Shown here piece after piece: positions 17,371 to 26,501 of a DNA stretch of 64,000 nt. This DNA comes from an uncultured bacterium. Lineage in GTDB: Bacteria; Bacteroidota; Bacteroidia; Chitinophagales; Chitinophagaceae. The notes beneath the pieces were generated by a model, which saw only the letters and a list, made by a program, of their open reading frames with translations, had not been told where the DNA came from and searched no databases. The stretch is taken from positions 30,490 through 94,489 of the forward strand of contig CAIXLY010000035.1 in assembly GCA_903920455.1 (NCBI GenBank), written 5' to 3'. Within the stretch, counting starts at the first letter, position 1. Each line of letters starts with the position of its first letter. Both the position numbers and the translations under genes were made by a program.

Positions 17371-18246
17371 CTATAGGATATTCAATACTTGTTCCTTCGC
17401 CTTTTCCAGTTCATCCTTCATTTCCACAACACATTTCTGAATATCCGAATCGTATGCTTTTGATCCAGTTGTATTAATCTCTCTGCCAAGCTCCTGAAGC
17501 AAAAAAGATAGCTTTCTTCCCTTGGAAACCTCATTTTCTGCCAAAAGGGTCTTAAAGTACACACAGTGATTCGTCAACCTCACCTGTTCTTCAGTAACAT
17601 CAATCTTTTCGATATAATAGATAAGCTCCTGCTCAAAACGGTTCATATCGACTCCATCACTCCCCACCTGCTCATCGAGCAAACGAAGTATATTTTCCCT
17701 GATTTTCTGCTTGCGAAGAGGCTCATAAGTCATCAGTTTTTGCTGAAGTGTCTCTATATTTTCAATACGGAGCAGTAGCTCTTGCTCCAACGCCTTGCCC
17801 TCATCGATTCGGTGCTGATTTATTTTTTGGACAGCATCTGCAATCACTTTCTTGAATTCCTCCCAGTCGGTATCCCCCACTTGATCTGAGGAAGTTGCAA
17901 CTACCTCTGGCAACCTGAGTATGGAAGCCAGCAATTGGGTGTCATCTGCCTCAAGGCTATCAGCAAGTTCTTTTAATTGTGTGTAATAAGACGCGGCGAG
18001 GTCTAGGTTAACGGTGGAGGGTTTTAGCGTTCCATTTTGCTTGATGGTAATGGTACATTCAACGCTTCCCCTAACCAAAAATTGAGAAAGAATATTCCTA
18101 ATCTCGAATTCAAATGGCTTTAATTGAGCTGGAATCTTAAGTAAAAGGTCGAACTGCTTACCATTCAAAGAGCGCAATTCAACAAGAAACACCTTGCCTC
18201 CAACTCCTCTTTCTGCTCTTCCATAACCTGTCATGGATCTCAACAT
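17371..18246 (-). CDS. yicC: YicC-family endoribonuclease/stress protein
   Basis: YicC family protein, characterised elsewhere as a metal-dependent endoribonuclease that influences small-RNA stability. 291 residues, standard length. The N-terminal hallmark is LRSMTGYGRAE. The C-terminal DUF1732 region has GRKLSFLLQELGREINTTGSKA. It appears to be first in a leftward unit yicC-gldH-kinase-regulator with spacings of 13, 1 and 3 bases. Confidence 0.92.
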   Translation of the reverse strand: MLRSMTGYGRAERGVGGKVFLVELRSLNGKQFDLLLKIPAQLKPFEFEIRNILSQFLVRGSVECTITIKQNGTLKPSTVNLDLAASYYTQLKELADSLEADDTQLLASILRLPEVVATSSDQVGDTDWEEFKKVIADAVQKINQHRIDEGKALEQELLLRIENIETLQQKLMTYEPLRKQKIRENILRLLDEQVGSDGVDMNRFEQELIYYIEKIDVTEEQVRLTNHCVYFKTLLAENEVSKGRKLSFLLQELGREINTTGSKAYDSDIQKCVVEMKDELEKAKEQVLNIL

Positions 18247-18663
18247 AATAATTTATTTAACGCAATGTAAGAGAATTATTCGGCTGAAAGTCAAGCCGGA
18301 AAAGAATTTCAGGAGCTGTCTGCAAAAAAGCATCTAAGAAAAAACTATTTTAAAAAAGCATTTATCGTATAAAAGTACAGCGCCCCGTTGAAACGGGGCG
18401 CTGTTATATATATGGGTTAATAAGTACAGGGAATAAAATCCCTACACAATATTAAAATTATATTTCATTAAGATAAAATATTTGGCCAACAATTTTATTC
18501 ACATTTTTTTTTGAGATGTTAATTACTTATAATTATCCTTGGCTCTGAATCAACAAAAACCATGTTTCAATTTATAAAAAACAGAACCTGATGAATCTGT
18601 TTTTAAAGGGTCAGTGATCTTATCTGAGACAGCTTAACACTATCTTTGTTTTAAATCATCACG
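18247..18663. other. Gene-free 417-bp region between divergent yicC and lpxD
   Basis: No reading frame worth calling. The region must carry promoters for both neighbours. A TATCTTTG -7-like box at 18641-18648 precedes lpxD, without a well-placed TTG. The only strong structure is the GC-rich hairpin at 18379-18402. Confidence 0.5.
18379..18402. other. Isolated perfect GC-rich hairpin
   Basis: AGCGCCCCGT and ACGGGGCGCT form a perfect 10-bp stem with a TGAA loop in very AT-rich surroundings. There is no T-run on either side, so it is not a typical intrinsic terminator. It sits mid-way between two divergent genes. Confidence 0.7.
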
Positions 18664-19623
18664 ATGAAATTCCCATCACAAGTATCCATAAATACAATCG
18701 CCAAATTAATTGGAGCAAGCATACACGGAAACAAAACCGGTTTTGCAACTGGAATAAACGAGATACACAAAGTTGAATCTGGCGATTTGGTTTTTGTAGA
18801 CCACCCGAAGTATTACAAAACCTGCATTGAATCGGCGGCATCATTCATCATCATCAATGAATTGACGGAATTCCCAGAAGAAAAAGCACTGCTACTCGTT
18901 GAGAATCCTTTTGAAGCATACCTCAAGATTGTTAAGCACTATCGGCCCTTTGAGCCTGCAACAGCCATGGTAAGTACATCTGCTGAAGTAGGTGAAGGAA
19001 CTTATATTGCCCCTAATGTGTTTATAGGTCATCATGTTGTTATCGGATCCAATTGCATCATCCATCCCAATGTTAGCATTATGGATCATTGCATCATCGG
19101 GAATAACGTAACTATCCAAGCGGGTTCCATCATTGGATCAGATGCATTTTATTATAATTCAAAAAAGGACAGGGACGTTTGGTATAAAAAAATGGACAGC
19201 TGTGGCAGGGTAATCATCGAGGATCATGTTGAGGTTGGTGCAAGTTGTACAATTGATCGAGGCGTTACCCATGATACCATAATTGGACAAGGAACCAAAA
19301 TGGACAATATGGTACATGTTGGACATGATGTAGTGATTGGGAAAAATTGTCTGTTTGCTGCCCAAGTTGGAATTGGTGGTGCAACAACAATCGAAGATGG
19401 GGTGGTGATGTGGGGACAAGTTGGGGTGAATAAAACAATTCACATCGGGGCCAATGCCATGATCATGGGGCAAAGCGGAGTGACCTCAAGTTTAGCAGGT
19501 GGAAAGATTTATTTTGGCTATCCGGCAGGAGAAGCTGTCGCTAAACAAAGAGAGCTGGTATGGATAAAAAGGATACCCGAGATCTGGGCAATGCTTCAGG
19601 GCATAAAGTCAAAAAAGGACTAA
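18664..19623 (+). CDS. lpxD: LpxD-type UDP-3-O-acylglucosamine N-acyltransferase
   Basis: Hexapeptide-repeat acyltransferase of the LpxD family, adding the N-linked acyl chain in lipid A synthesis. 319 residues. The N-terminal uridine-binding domain ([19 protein letters not shown]) is followed by a left-handed beta-helix from about 100 to 270, with the catalytic His region [11 protein letters not shown]. It is slightly shorter than canonical LpxD (about 340) and stands alone, away from lpxC/lpxA. It could be a second LpxD paralogue, as many Bacteroidetes have, and so may act on another acyl acceptor. Confidence 0.85.
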   Translation: MKFPSQVSINTIAKLIGASIHGNKTGFATGINEIHKVESGDLVFVDHPKYYKTCIESAASFIIINELTEFPEEKALLLVENPFEAYLKIVKHYRPFEPATAMVSTSAEVGEGTYIAPNVFIGHHVVIGSNCIIHPNVSIMDHCIIGNNVTIQAGSIIGSDAFYYNSKKDRDVWYKKMDSCGRVIIEDHVEVGASCTIDRGVTHDTIIGQGTKMDNMVHVGHDVVIGKNCLFAAQVGIGGATTIEDGVVMWGQVGVNKTIHIGANAMIMGQSGVTSSLAGGKIYFGYPAGEAVAKQRELVWIKRIPEIWAMLQGIKSKKD

Positions 19624-19683
19624 GCTTCAAATGAAATCGGATTAATTATATGCTAAAAGCAGTTTATTTAGCTGCGCCAACAA

Positions 19684-20679
19684 CTATAAGCTTTTACTGT
19701 GCTTTTTTTCTAGGTAAGCTTTACAGCATATTCGAATGGCATCACTTACGGGGGTAAACTGAAATCCGGGAAGTGCAGTCAAAACTTTGATGTTGTCAAA
19801 ATAAACTTTTTGCTGAGCCGTTTCTGCTGTTTCCTTAGTAAGCAAAGGATCAGATCCTGTAAAAAGGCTTTTAAATCGTTCAATTCTCCAAACAAGGCTT
19901 GCCAAAAACGGACTAACTTTTCTTGAGGGTGCCTTTTTGCCAAATGCCATGGCCATTTCAGAAAAAACAGATTGGTATGATTTGTTTTCTGCAGACACAA
20001 TAAATCTTTCACCGCTAATGTCGCTCTTCATCAGAAGAACCATCAGCTTGGCTACATCTTCCGCGTAAACAAATCCACTTATCCCTTCGGTGTACCAAGG
20101 AAATTCATTGTTGGCATTTTTAAATGTTGCAGAAGACCCATGGTTCCAGTCGCCTACCCCAAGAATAATTGAAGGATTAACCATCACTGCGTTCAGCCCC
20201 TCGCTTATTGCTCTCCACACTTCCAACTCTCCCAGGTATTTCGTCTTTCCGTATACAGAGGGATTTGCATTTTCATCCCACTTCACTTTTTCGTTTACTG
20301 TTTCGTTATTCCGCTTTCTTCCCAAGGAAGCCACAGAACTCACATGCACTAATTTTTCAACTCCAGCAGCGAGCGCGGCATTCACCACGTTTGCCGTTCC
20401 CTCAACATTGATCTTATACAGTTCTTCCTCCCTTGATGGATTAAATGAAACTATTCCTGCACAATGAAAAACTTTTCGGCAATCTTGCATAAGCTCCTCT
20501 AGAACGACCAGATCAAGGATGTCACCTTTGACCCACTCAACACGAGCTACTTCCTCTGCAGACAACAATACAGGAATTGACGAACGATATAACGCAACAA
20601 TTTGCTCGCCATCATTTAGCAACTCGCGAATGAGATAAGAACCCAGGAGGCCGCCTGAGCCGGTAATGAGCGTTTTCAA
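19684..20679 (-). CDS. NAD(P)-dependent epimerase/dehydratase, extended SDR
   Basis: Extended SDR of the dihydroflavonol-reductase-like group. 331 residues. The Rossmann motif TGSGGLLGSYL begins at residue 6, HVSSVASLG supplies the catalytic Ser region, and YGKTKYLGE is the YxxxK. The substrate is unknown. The start is unusual: no ATG exists at the right place, and the only codon consistent with the fold is the TTG at 20677-20679, which lies against a polypurine repeat (20681-20713). The upstream frame runs straight back to the pheS stop. It is probably co-transcribed with pheS. Confidence 0.88.
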   Translation of the reverse strand: MKTLITGSGGLLGSYLIRELLNDGEQIVALYRSSIPVLLSAEEVARVEWVKGDILDLVVLEELMQDCRKVFHCAGIVSFNPSREEELYKINVEGTANVVNAALAAGVEKLVHVSSVASLGRKRNNETVNEKVKWDENANPSVYGKTKYLGELEVWRAISEGLNAVMVNPSIILGVGDWNHGSSATFKNANNEFPWYTEGISGFVYAEDVAKLMVLLMKSDISGERFIVSAENKSYQSVFSEMAMAFGKKAPSRKVSPFLASLVWRIERFKSLFTGSDPLLTKETAETAQQKVYFDNIKVLTALPGFQFTPVSDAIRICCKAYLEKKHSKSL

Positions 20680-20680
20680 G

Positions 20681-20713
20681 TTTGAAAGGTTGAGAGAGTT
20701 GAAAAAGTTGAGG
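20681..20713. repeat. Single GTTGAGAGAG-type repeat arm
   Basis: Purine-rich on the plus strand (aaaggttgagagagttgaaaaagttgag split across the gap). It fills the pheS-SDR junction from the TTG start of one gene to 3 bases after the stop of the other. It has no inverted partner here. Confidence 0.75.
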
Positions 20714-20715
20714 GC

Positions 20716-21744
20716 CTAGACTCCGGAAAATTGCTGTAAAAACCGGACATCATTTTCACTAAATAATCTAATGTCTGTAATGCCATATTTTAGCAATGCA
20801 GGTCGTTCCACTCCCATCCCGAATGCGAATCCGGTATATTTTTCAGGATCTATTCCGCAGTTTGCCAATACATTGGGGTGCACCATGCCACATCCAAGTA
20901 TTTCAAGCCAGCCTGTTCGCTTACACACTGCACATCCATCTCCCTTGCACAACAGGCAGCTGATATCCATTTCTGCACTAGGTTCTGTGAAAGGGAAATA
21001 ACTGGGCCTAAATCTTACTTTCACATCTTCACCAAACATCTCTTTCACAAAGAAATAGAGGGTCTGTTTCAGATCGGCGAAAGAAACATGTTCGTCAATA
21101 TATAGTCCCTCAACCTGATGAAAAAAACAATGCGAGCGGGCACTGATTGTTTCGTTTCTATATACCCGACCCGGACAAATAATCCTGATGGGCAGCTGAT
21201 GCTTTTGCATTTCCCTTATCTGAACATTGCTGGTATGTGTTCGCAATAAAATTGCAGGATCTGTTGAGAGATAAAACGTATCCTGCATATCCCTTGCTGG
21301 ATGGTTCTCATCAAGATTGAGTGCGGTAAAATTATGCCAGTCGTCTTCAATCTCGGGACCTTCGGCAACGGTGAATGATAGTCGTTGAAAAATATCCACT
21401 ATCCTATTCCTCATCAGGGTAACCGGATGTCGGCTTCCAGAAGGCATTGGCGAACCAGGTAAAGAGCTATCCAGATGTGAACGTGGAGCAGCACCAAGTT
21501 GTCTAATTCGTAGCTTTTCAGACTCATATTTTTCCTCAGCGAGGTTCTTGAAGCCATTCATGATTTGTCCGAATTCCTTTTTCCGGTCAACCGGCACATT
21601 CTTCATATCCCCCATCATTGCTTTTATCAATCCCTTGACCCCAAGAAACTTAATCCTGAACTGTTCAAGCGAATCTGCATCAGATGCAGCAAAAGAGGAA
21701 ATCTCTTCGCTGTGTATATTAATCTGTTTAAGCATTTCTTCCAT
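20716..21744 (-). CDS. pheS: Phenylalanyl-tRNA synthetase, alpha subunit
   Basis: Class II aminoacyl-tRNA synthetase catalytic subunit, charging tRNA-Phe with phenylalanine together with PheT. 342 residues from the ATG at 21744. An N-terminal coiled-coil is followed by the motif 2 region SARSHCFFHQVEGLYID, FPFTEPSAEMDISC and motif 3 GMGVERPALLKYG. The Cys-rich insert CLLCKGDGCAVCKRTGW is typical of Bacteroidetes PheS and may bind zinc. The longer frame from 21783 adds 13 residues of non-family sequence. pheT is not adjacent. Confidence 0.95.
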   Translation of the reverse strand: MEEMLKQINIHSEEISSFAASDADSLEQFRIKFLGVKGLIKAMMGDMKNVPVDRKKEFGQIMNGFKNLAEEKYESEKLRIRQLGAAPRSHLDSSLPGSPMPSGSRHPVTLMRNRIVDIFQRLSFTVAEGPEIEDDWHNFTALNLDENHPARDMQDTFYLSTDPAILLRTHTSNVQIREMQKHQLPIRIICPGRVYRNETISARSHCFFHQVEGLYIDEHVSFADLKQTLYFFVKEMFGEDVKVRFRPSYFPFTEPSAEMDISCLLCKGDGCAVCKRTGWLEILGCGMVHPNVLANCGIDPEKYTGFAFGMGVERPALLKYGITDIRLFSENDVRFLQQFSGV

Positions 21745-21856
21745 AGCACGAAGATAATGATTCAGTGGCTCACAAGCAGCCATCTCGAGAGGCAGATTTT
21801 GAATTTACAGTCAGAATTTATCGCCACTTTATATTAGGTTTGCCTAAATATCTCAC

Positions 21857-22987
21857 ATGTCATTTTATAACCTGACCGATTTTCTTGATCCCCTTCATGT
21901 TGCCAGCATATCGGAGGACGCCGATCTAAAAGAGGGTCAAATAGGCAGGTCAATCGGAATTTATGAAACTGAGTTCCCAGATCTTTCTGAAACGGATATC
22001 GTTATTGCAGGTTGTGAAGAGCTGAGGGGAGATGGCAACCCGTCCGGGGACATGGCGGGAATTAACAACATCAGAAAAGAACTATACTCGTTATATTATT
22101 GGCATAAAGAGATTAAAATTGCCGACATCGGGAACATCCGGATCGGTAAATCACTGTCAGATACCTATGCCGCAATCAAAACCGTTTCGGAAGAGTTGAT
22201 TCGAAATGGAAAAACTTTCATCCTACTGGGCGGATCACATGATCTATCTATGGCGATGTACGACGCCTACCGCGGAATGAATAAAATCATTGAAGTTACA
22301 GGAGTGGATGCCTACATTGACTTATCAATTGATAATCCAGTAAAATCAAGAAACTTTTTGATGGAGATGCTCACTGGAGAGCCAAACTTCATCAGGCATT
22401 ACAATCATATAGGTTTCCAGAGCTATTATGTTCACCCACACATGCTGGAAACAATGGACAAACTCCGCTTTGATTGCTATAGGCTCGGAAAAGTGAAGGA
22501 ACATATTGAAGAAGTAGAACCCGCCATTCGAAGCAGTGATTTTTTGAGTTTTGACATTGCAGCACTTGGTTCAGCAACTTTCTGGGAAGGCAGTAGTCCA
22601 AATGGATTGAATGGTGAAGAAGCATGTACATTGATGCGCTACGCGGGAATGAATGCGCAGATGAAATCTGTTGGCATATATGGCTACAACAAAAAAACAG
22701 ACCCCAAAGCCAACCTCGCCAAACAGATTTCACAAATGTTATGGTACTATATTGATGGCGTTCAATATGGGAGAACTGAAGCAGCATTAGACAATAAAGA
22801 CATGTTTATTGAGTGTCATATTGCATTTGCCGCTATTGAAACAACATTCATCCAAAGCAGAAAAACTGGCAGGTGGTGGATGAAAATGCCGGATGGCAAA
22901 TATGTTCCTTGCAGTTACAACGATTTCACCCAAGCGGGCAACAATGAAATACCCGAGCGATGGTTAAGATTACTAGAGCGGGGTTGA
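21857..22987 (+). CDS. Arginase/formiminoglutamase-fold protein with altered metal ligands
   Basis: Ureohydrolase-superfamily protein of 376 residues. The fold motifs are recognisable, but two of the six Mn ligands differ from the active family. GGDHS reads GGSHD (His128 kept). DAHxD reads DAYID (Asp151 and Asp155 kept, His replaced by Tyr153). SxDxD reads SFDIA (Asp233 kept, second Asp replaced by Ala235). A C-terminal extension (about 320-376) contains SRKTGRWWMKMPDG. The protein may bind one metal, have another activity or be non-catalytic. It is followed by dacB 25 bases later. Confidence 0.8.
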   Translation: MSFYNLTDFLDPLHVASISEDADLKEGQIGRSIGIYETEFPDLSETDIVIAGCEELRGDGNPSGDMAGINNIRKELYSLYYWHKEIKIADIGNIRIGKSLSDTYAAIKTVSEELIRNGKTFILLGGSHDLSMAMYDAYRGMNKIIEVTGVDAYIDLSIDNPVKSRNFLMEMLTGEPNFIRHYNHIGFQSYYVHPHMLETMDKLRFDCYRLGKVKEHIEEVEPAIRSSDFLSFDIAALGSATFWEGSSPNGLNGEEACTLMRYAGMNAQMKSVGIYGYNKKTDPKANLAKQISQMLWYYIDGVQYGRTEAALDNKDMFIECHIAFAAIETTFIQSRKTGRWWMKMPDGKYVPCSYNDFTQAGNNEIPERWLRLLERG

Positions 22988-23012
22988 TTGGTTGTTTTGA
23001 CATCAACATTAC

Positions 23013-24344
23013 ATGAATAAAATATTCTATAGTTTTCTACTGGCGTTTGTGTGCATGTTCAGCGCATGTACTACACAACAAAAAATTGCAAAGACATCAT
23101 CTCGGCTATTGATCAAAGACTCCAGCTTGCGGGAATCACATATTGGAATATATATTCAAGATCCCGAGGGTTTTAAAAAACAATATAGCCATCAATCCAA
23201 CAAACTTTTCACGCCAGCCAGCAATATGAAGATCATCAGCTGCTTCGCAGCCATGAAATACTTGCCAACCTTGCTTCCAGCCGCAATTACAACCGATCTC
23301 GACACCGCAGTTTTAATTACTCCCACAGGAGATCCAAGTTTTCTTCATCCAGATTTTCAAACGCATCCCCTTTTTGAAAAACTAAAATCTATACATAAGC
23401 CGATATATTTCACAGACAAGCATTGGAATAGCAATGCCCTAGGGTTAGGATGGAGCTGGGACGATTACAATGATCATTACATGGCTGAACGCAGTGCATT
23501 CCCCATATATGGCAACCTGATTACATGGTATCAGGAAAAAACAAAAAAAGAAAATCCGACTTATGCCGGAGATACAATTGATCTGTTTGTCTACTCAATA
23601 CCGGAAGTAACATGGCCTGTCAATTTTGGCAAATCAAGTGCCAACTTCCATGTAAAAAGAGAGATGCACAGCAATGCGTTTACCTTGTATGAAGGAAATC
23701 AAGCATCTGCCAGTAGGGCTGTGCCCTTTATTACAAATGGCATTGAAACAGCAATTGCCCTACTCAAAGACAGTCTTCACAAAGATATTTTACTGGCAGA
23801 GGAGAATACACTGCTTAATGCAAAAGGCAGAAAAACAGAAACCATCTATTCTCAGCCAACAGATTCGTTACTCAAAAAAATGATGTACCGAAGTGATAAT
23901 TTTTATGCAGACCAATCGCTTGAAATGATTAGTCAGCTCACCTTACAAAAAATGGATGAGTCCGCCATCATCAATGAGATACTTTCAAAAGATCTTTCAG
24001 ACATTTCGCCTTCATCGAGATGGGTAGATGGGAGTGGACTTAGTAGATACAATCAGTTTAATCCGGAAGACATGGTACTTGTCCTAAACAAACTTAAATC
24101 CGAATTTTCTTGGGAAAGAATTACAACGATTTTTCCGGTTGTAGGCGAAAGAACAAACACTCATTTATCGCAAGAACCCTTCATTTACGCAAAATCTGGC
24201 TCCATGCGGGGGGTATACTGCCTCAGTGGATATGTATTTACTAAAAAGAAAAAGTGGATGACCTTTTCCATTATGATCAATAATCACGCATCATCGGCGT
24301 CGGTGCTGAGGGGGAAAGTGGTTGAGTTTTTGAAGGCGCTTTAG
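23013..24344 (+). CDS. dacB: D-alanyl-D-alanine carboxypeptidase, PBP4/DacB family
   Basis: Penicillin-binding protein of the S13 family, trimming or cleaving peptidoglycan cross-links in the periplasm. 443 residues. The N-terminus is a lipoprotein signal (CMFSAC). The active-site motifs are SNMK with nucleophile Ser70 and Lys73, SDN in MYRSDNFYADQS, and KSG in YAKSGSMRGVYC. A tandem repeat starts at the stop codon, between this gene and the convergent mutL. Confidence 0.93.
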   Translation: MNKIFYSFLLAFVCMFSACTTQQKIAKTSSRLLIKDSSLRESHIGIYIQDPEGFKKQYSHQSNKLFTPASNMKIISCFAAMKYLPTLLPAAITTDLDTAVLITPTGDPSFLHPDFQTHPLFEKLKSIHKPIYFTDKHWNSNALGLGWSWDDYNDHYMAERSAFPIYGNLITWYQEKTKKENPTYAGDTIDLFVYSIPEVTWPVNFGKSSANFHVKREMHSNAFTLYEGNQASASRAVPFITNGIETAIALLKDSLHKDILLAEENTLLNAKGRKTETIYSQPTDSLLKKMMYRSDNFYADQSLEMISQLTLQKMDESAIINEILSKDLSDISPSSRWVDGSGLSRYNQFNPEDMVLVLNKLKSEFSWERITTIFPVVGERTNTHLSQEPFIYAKSGSMRGVYCLSGYVFTKKKKWMTFSIMINNHASSASVLRGKVVEFLKAL

Positions 24345-24453
24345 AGGGAGGTTGAAGAGGTTGAAGAGGTTGAAGAGGTTGAAGAGGTTGAAGAGGTTGA
24401 AGAAGTTGAGAGAGATTTTCTAAACAACTAAACCCTAAACTCCTAAACAATTC
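24345..24453. repeat. GTTGAAGAG tandem array plus GTTTAG-type right arm
   Basis: Directly after the dacB stop come GAGGGAG and then about six copies of the 9-mer GTTGAAGAG (24351 to about 24404), ending GTTGAGAGAG. The right half is pyrimidine-rich (CTAAACAACTAAACCCTAAAC), so the gap between two convergent genes is again an imperfect inverted repeat. Confidence 0.9.
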
Positions 24454-26298
24454 TCACAACCCAAACACCATATTCAGATAATCTTTTTTGACTTCTACGA
24501 AAAGTGGTTTGCCATCGAAATGTGTAATGCAGTGATTGCATCTTGAAAGCTGCTGAACAAGGTCAATCATTTCTTCAGCTGTCAATTTCTTGCCTGCTTT
24601 TACAGCATGTTTTCTTGCCAGCGTTTTAGATATTTTTTCTTGGTATGATTTGTGCAAAGATGCTGATGCATCCTTAACGTCCTCAATGATCAATTCAATC
24701 ACCGAAAGATCATTCTCGGATGAATAATCGGCTGGACTTCCTTGTAATAAAAAAGTATTTGCTCCGAAAGGCTCCAGCTGGTAACCCATCTTCAATAGAT
24801 CGGGCAGCACCTGTTGAACGATCTGCATATCGGCAGGAGACAAATTGACTGCAACAGGAAAAAGATTTTGTTGAACAGGAATCCCCTTCCCATTCCAGGC
24901 AGAATTGAATTTTTCAAACAGCACCTGTTGATGGGCAAGTTGCTGATTTAGCACAGTAATGCCTTTTTGCTGCTCGAATACAATATAAGTAAGGTGAAAT
25001 TGAGAGACGGCAGTTCCTTCATCCAGATAAAGTGCGCCAGTGGCGGGGTGATAGGCTGAAGGTTCTGCGTTATACGATGAAAATTCAGTTTGGCTTTCTG
25101 TTTTTTGCTGGGGATTACTCTTGAAAAAGTCTTTCCAGTTACTCAAATTGCTTGAAGATTCTATTCTATGTGCTTGATGCTGATCAACAAAGCTTTTGAA
25201 AAGGCCGCCAGAACGGGTTTCATCCTGCCTTGAATTCGTAAACGGTTTTGACACTGCATCAAGCTGTTGAATTGAGGCATCCAACCCGAAATCTATTGTT
25301 GGGGCAATGCTAAACTGCGCCAATGCATGCCTTATTGCTGATTTTACAAATGCATATACAATCTTATCATCTTCAAACTTAATCTCCTGTTTGGTGGGAT
25401 GAACGTTCACATCAAGATGAACTGGATCGATATCAAGAAAGATTGCAAAAAACGGAAAGCTTGCATCTGGGATGAGCGACTCATACGCACTGACAATTGC
25501 ATGATTTAGATAGGCGCTTTTTACAAATCGATTATTGACGAAAAGATATTGGTCACCTCTTGTCTTTTTTGATGTTTCAGGTTTTCCAATAAAGCCACTG
25601 ATGTCTAGATAATCAGTTTTCTCATCCACCTGAACAAGCTTGGTTGCATACGTATTTCCCATCAACTGAACAATACGCTGCTTCAGGGAGCCCTTTTCGA
25701 GATGAAATATTTCCTGACCATTGTTGGTCAGTGAGAAAAAGATTTCAGGAAACGCCAATGCCACCCTGATGAACTCATCAGTGATATGACGCTGCTCAAC
25801 CACATTGCTTTTAAGAAAGTTTCTTCTTGCCGGCACATTGAAAAAGAGGTTTTTCATGGTGATGGATGTACCTACTGGGTAACTGCATGGCTCCTGACGA
25901 AGCACTTTGCTATTTTCAATTTCAATTTCAGTACCAAGTTCATCATCTGCACGCTTGGTTTTCATGATGACCTGGGCAACCGAAGCAATTGAGGCGAGGG
26001 CTTCACCCCTGAACCCCATGGTTCTTATTTTGAATAAATCTTCAATGGTTGAAATCTTTGACGTCGCATGTCGTTCAAAACAATTTCTCGCATCAGTTTC
26101 AGTCATGCCCTTTCCGTTGTCAATCACCTGTATAGATGATTTTCCAGCCTCAGAAACAATTAGCTTGATTTCTGTAGAACCGGCATCAACGGCATTCTCG
26201 AGCAATTCTTTTACCGCACTAGCAGGCCTTTGCACAACTTCGCCAGCAGCAATTTGATTTGCAATATGTGCAGGTAAGAGATTTATTTGATTGGGCAT
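24454..26298 (-). CDS. mutL: DNA mismatch repair protein MutL
   Basis: MutL couples mismatch recognition by MutS to strand removal. 614 residues. The N-terminal GHKL ATPase is intact: ENAVDAGSTEI, DNGKGM, ATSKI, GFRGEALASIASV. In the C-terminal domain, the place where endonuclease-type MutL has DQHAxxExxxxE reads NQQLAHQQVLFE (residues 451-462), losing Asp, His and the first Glu. The CPHGRP zinc motif is also not canonical (CNHCITHFDGKP). It may therefore lack latent nicking activity. It is convergent with dacB across a repeat. Confidence 0.94.
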   Translation of the reverse strand: MPNQINLLPAHIANQIAAGEVVQRPASAVKELLENAVDAGSTEIKLIVSEAGKSSIQVIDNGKGMTETDARNCFERHATSKISTIEDLFKIRTMGFRGEALASIASVAQVIMKTKRADDELGTEIEIENSKVLRQEPCSYPVGTSITMKNLFFNVPARRNFLKSNVVEQRHITDEFIRVALAFPEIFFSLTNNGQEIFHLEKGSLKQRIVQLMGNTYATKLVQVDEKTDYLDISGFIGKPETSKKTRGDQYLFVNNRFVKSAYLNHAIVSAYESLIPDASFPFFAIFLDIDPVHLDVNVHPTKQEIKFEDDKIVYAFVKSAIRHALAQFSIAPTIDFGLDASIQQLDAVSKPFTNSRQDETRSGGLFKSFVDQHQAHRIESSSNLSNWKDFFKSNPQQKTESQTEFSSYNAEPSAYHPATGALYLDEGTAVSQFHLTYIVFEQQKGITVLNQQLAHQQVLFEKFNSAWNGKGIPVQQNLFPVAVNLSPADMQIVQQVLPDLLKMGYQLEPFGANTFLLQGSPADYSSENDLSVIELIIEDVKDASASLHKSYQEKISKTLARKHAVKAGKKLTAEEMIDLVQQLSRCNHCITHFDGKPLFVEVKKDYLNMVFGL

Positions 26299-26501
26299 TA
26301 ATGAACTCTATTTATAATATAGGTTGTGAATTATTTCAGGGTTGGGGACTAACTTTTGCAACTTGAGTACAAATTGAGACAGTCCGCCCGTCTATCTGCT
26401 GCTAGTGATCGCGCGCATTAGGAGTATTTTCATAACTTTCAACCCTGAACTTACTGCCTAATAGCTACAACCCGATCACAAAGTTAACAAAACATCCCTG
26501 C

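Noticed and set aside
24351..24413. Tandem 9-mers considered as a CRISPR or satellite array
   Set aside because: There are no spacers between units, the unit is only 9 bases, and no cas genes are near. It is a simple tandem repeat of the dispersed family.
26299..26501. 203-base gap between mutL and the nagZ-like gene examined for an RNA gene
   Set aside because: No tRNA-like T-loop, strong hairpin or terminator was found; it is probably just divergent promoter DNA.
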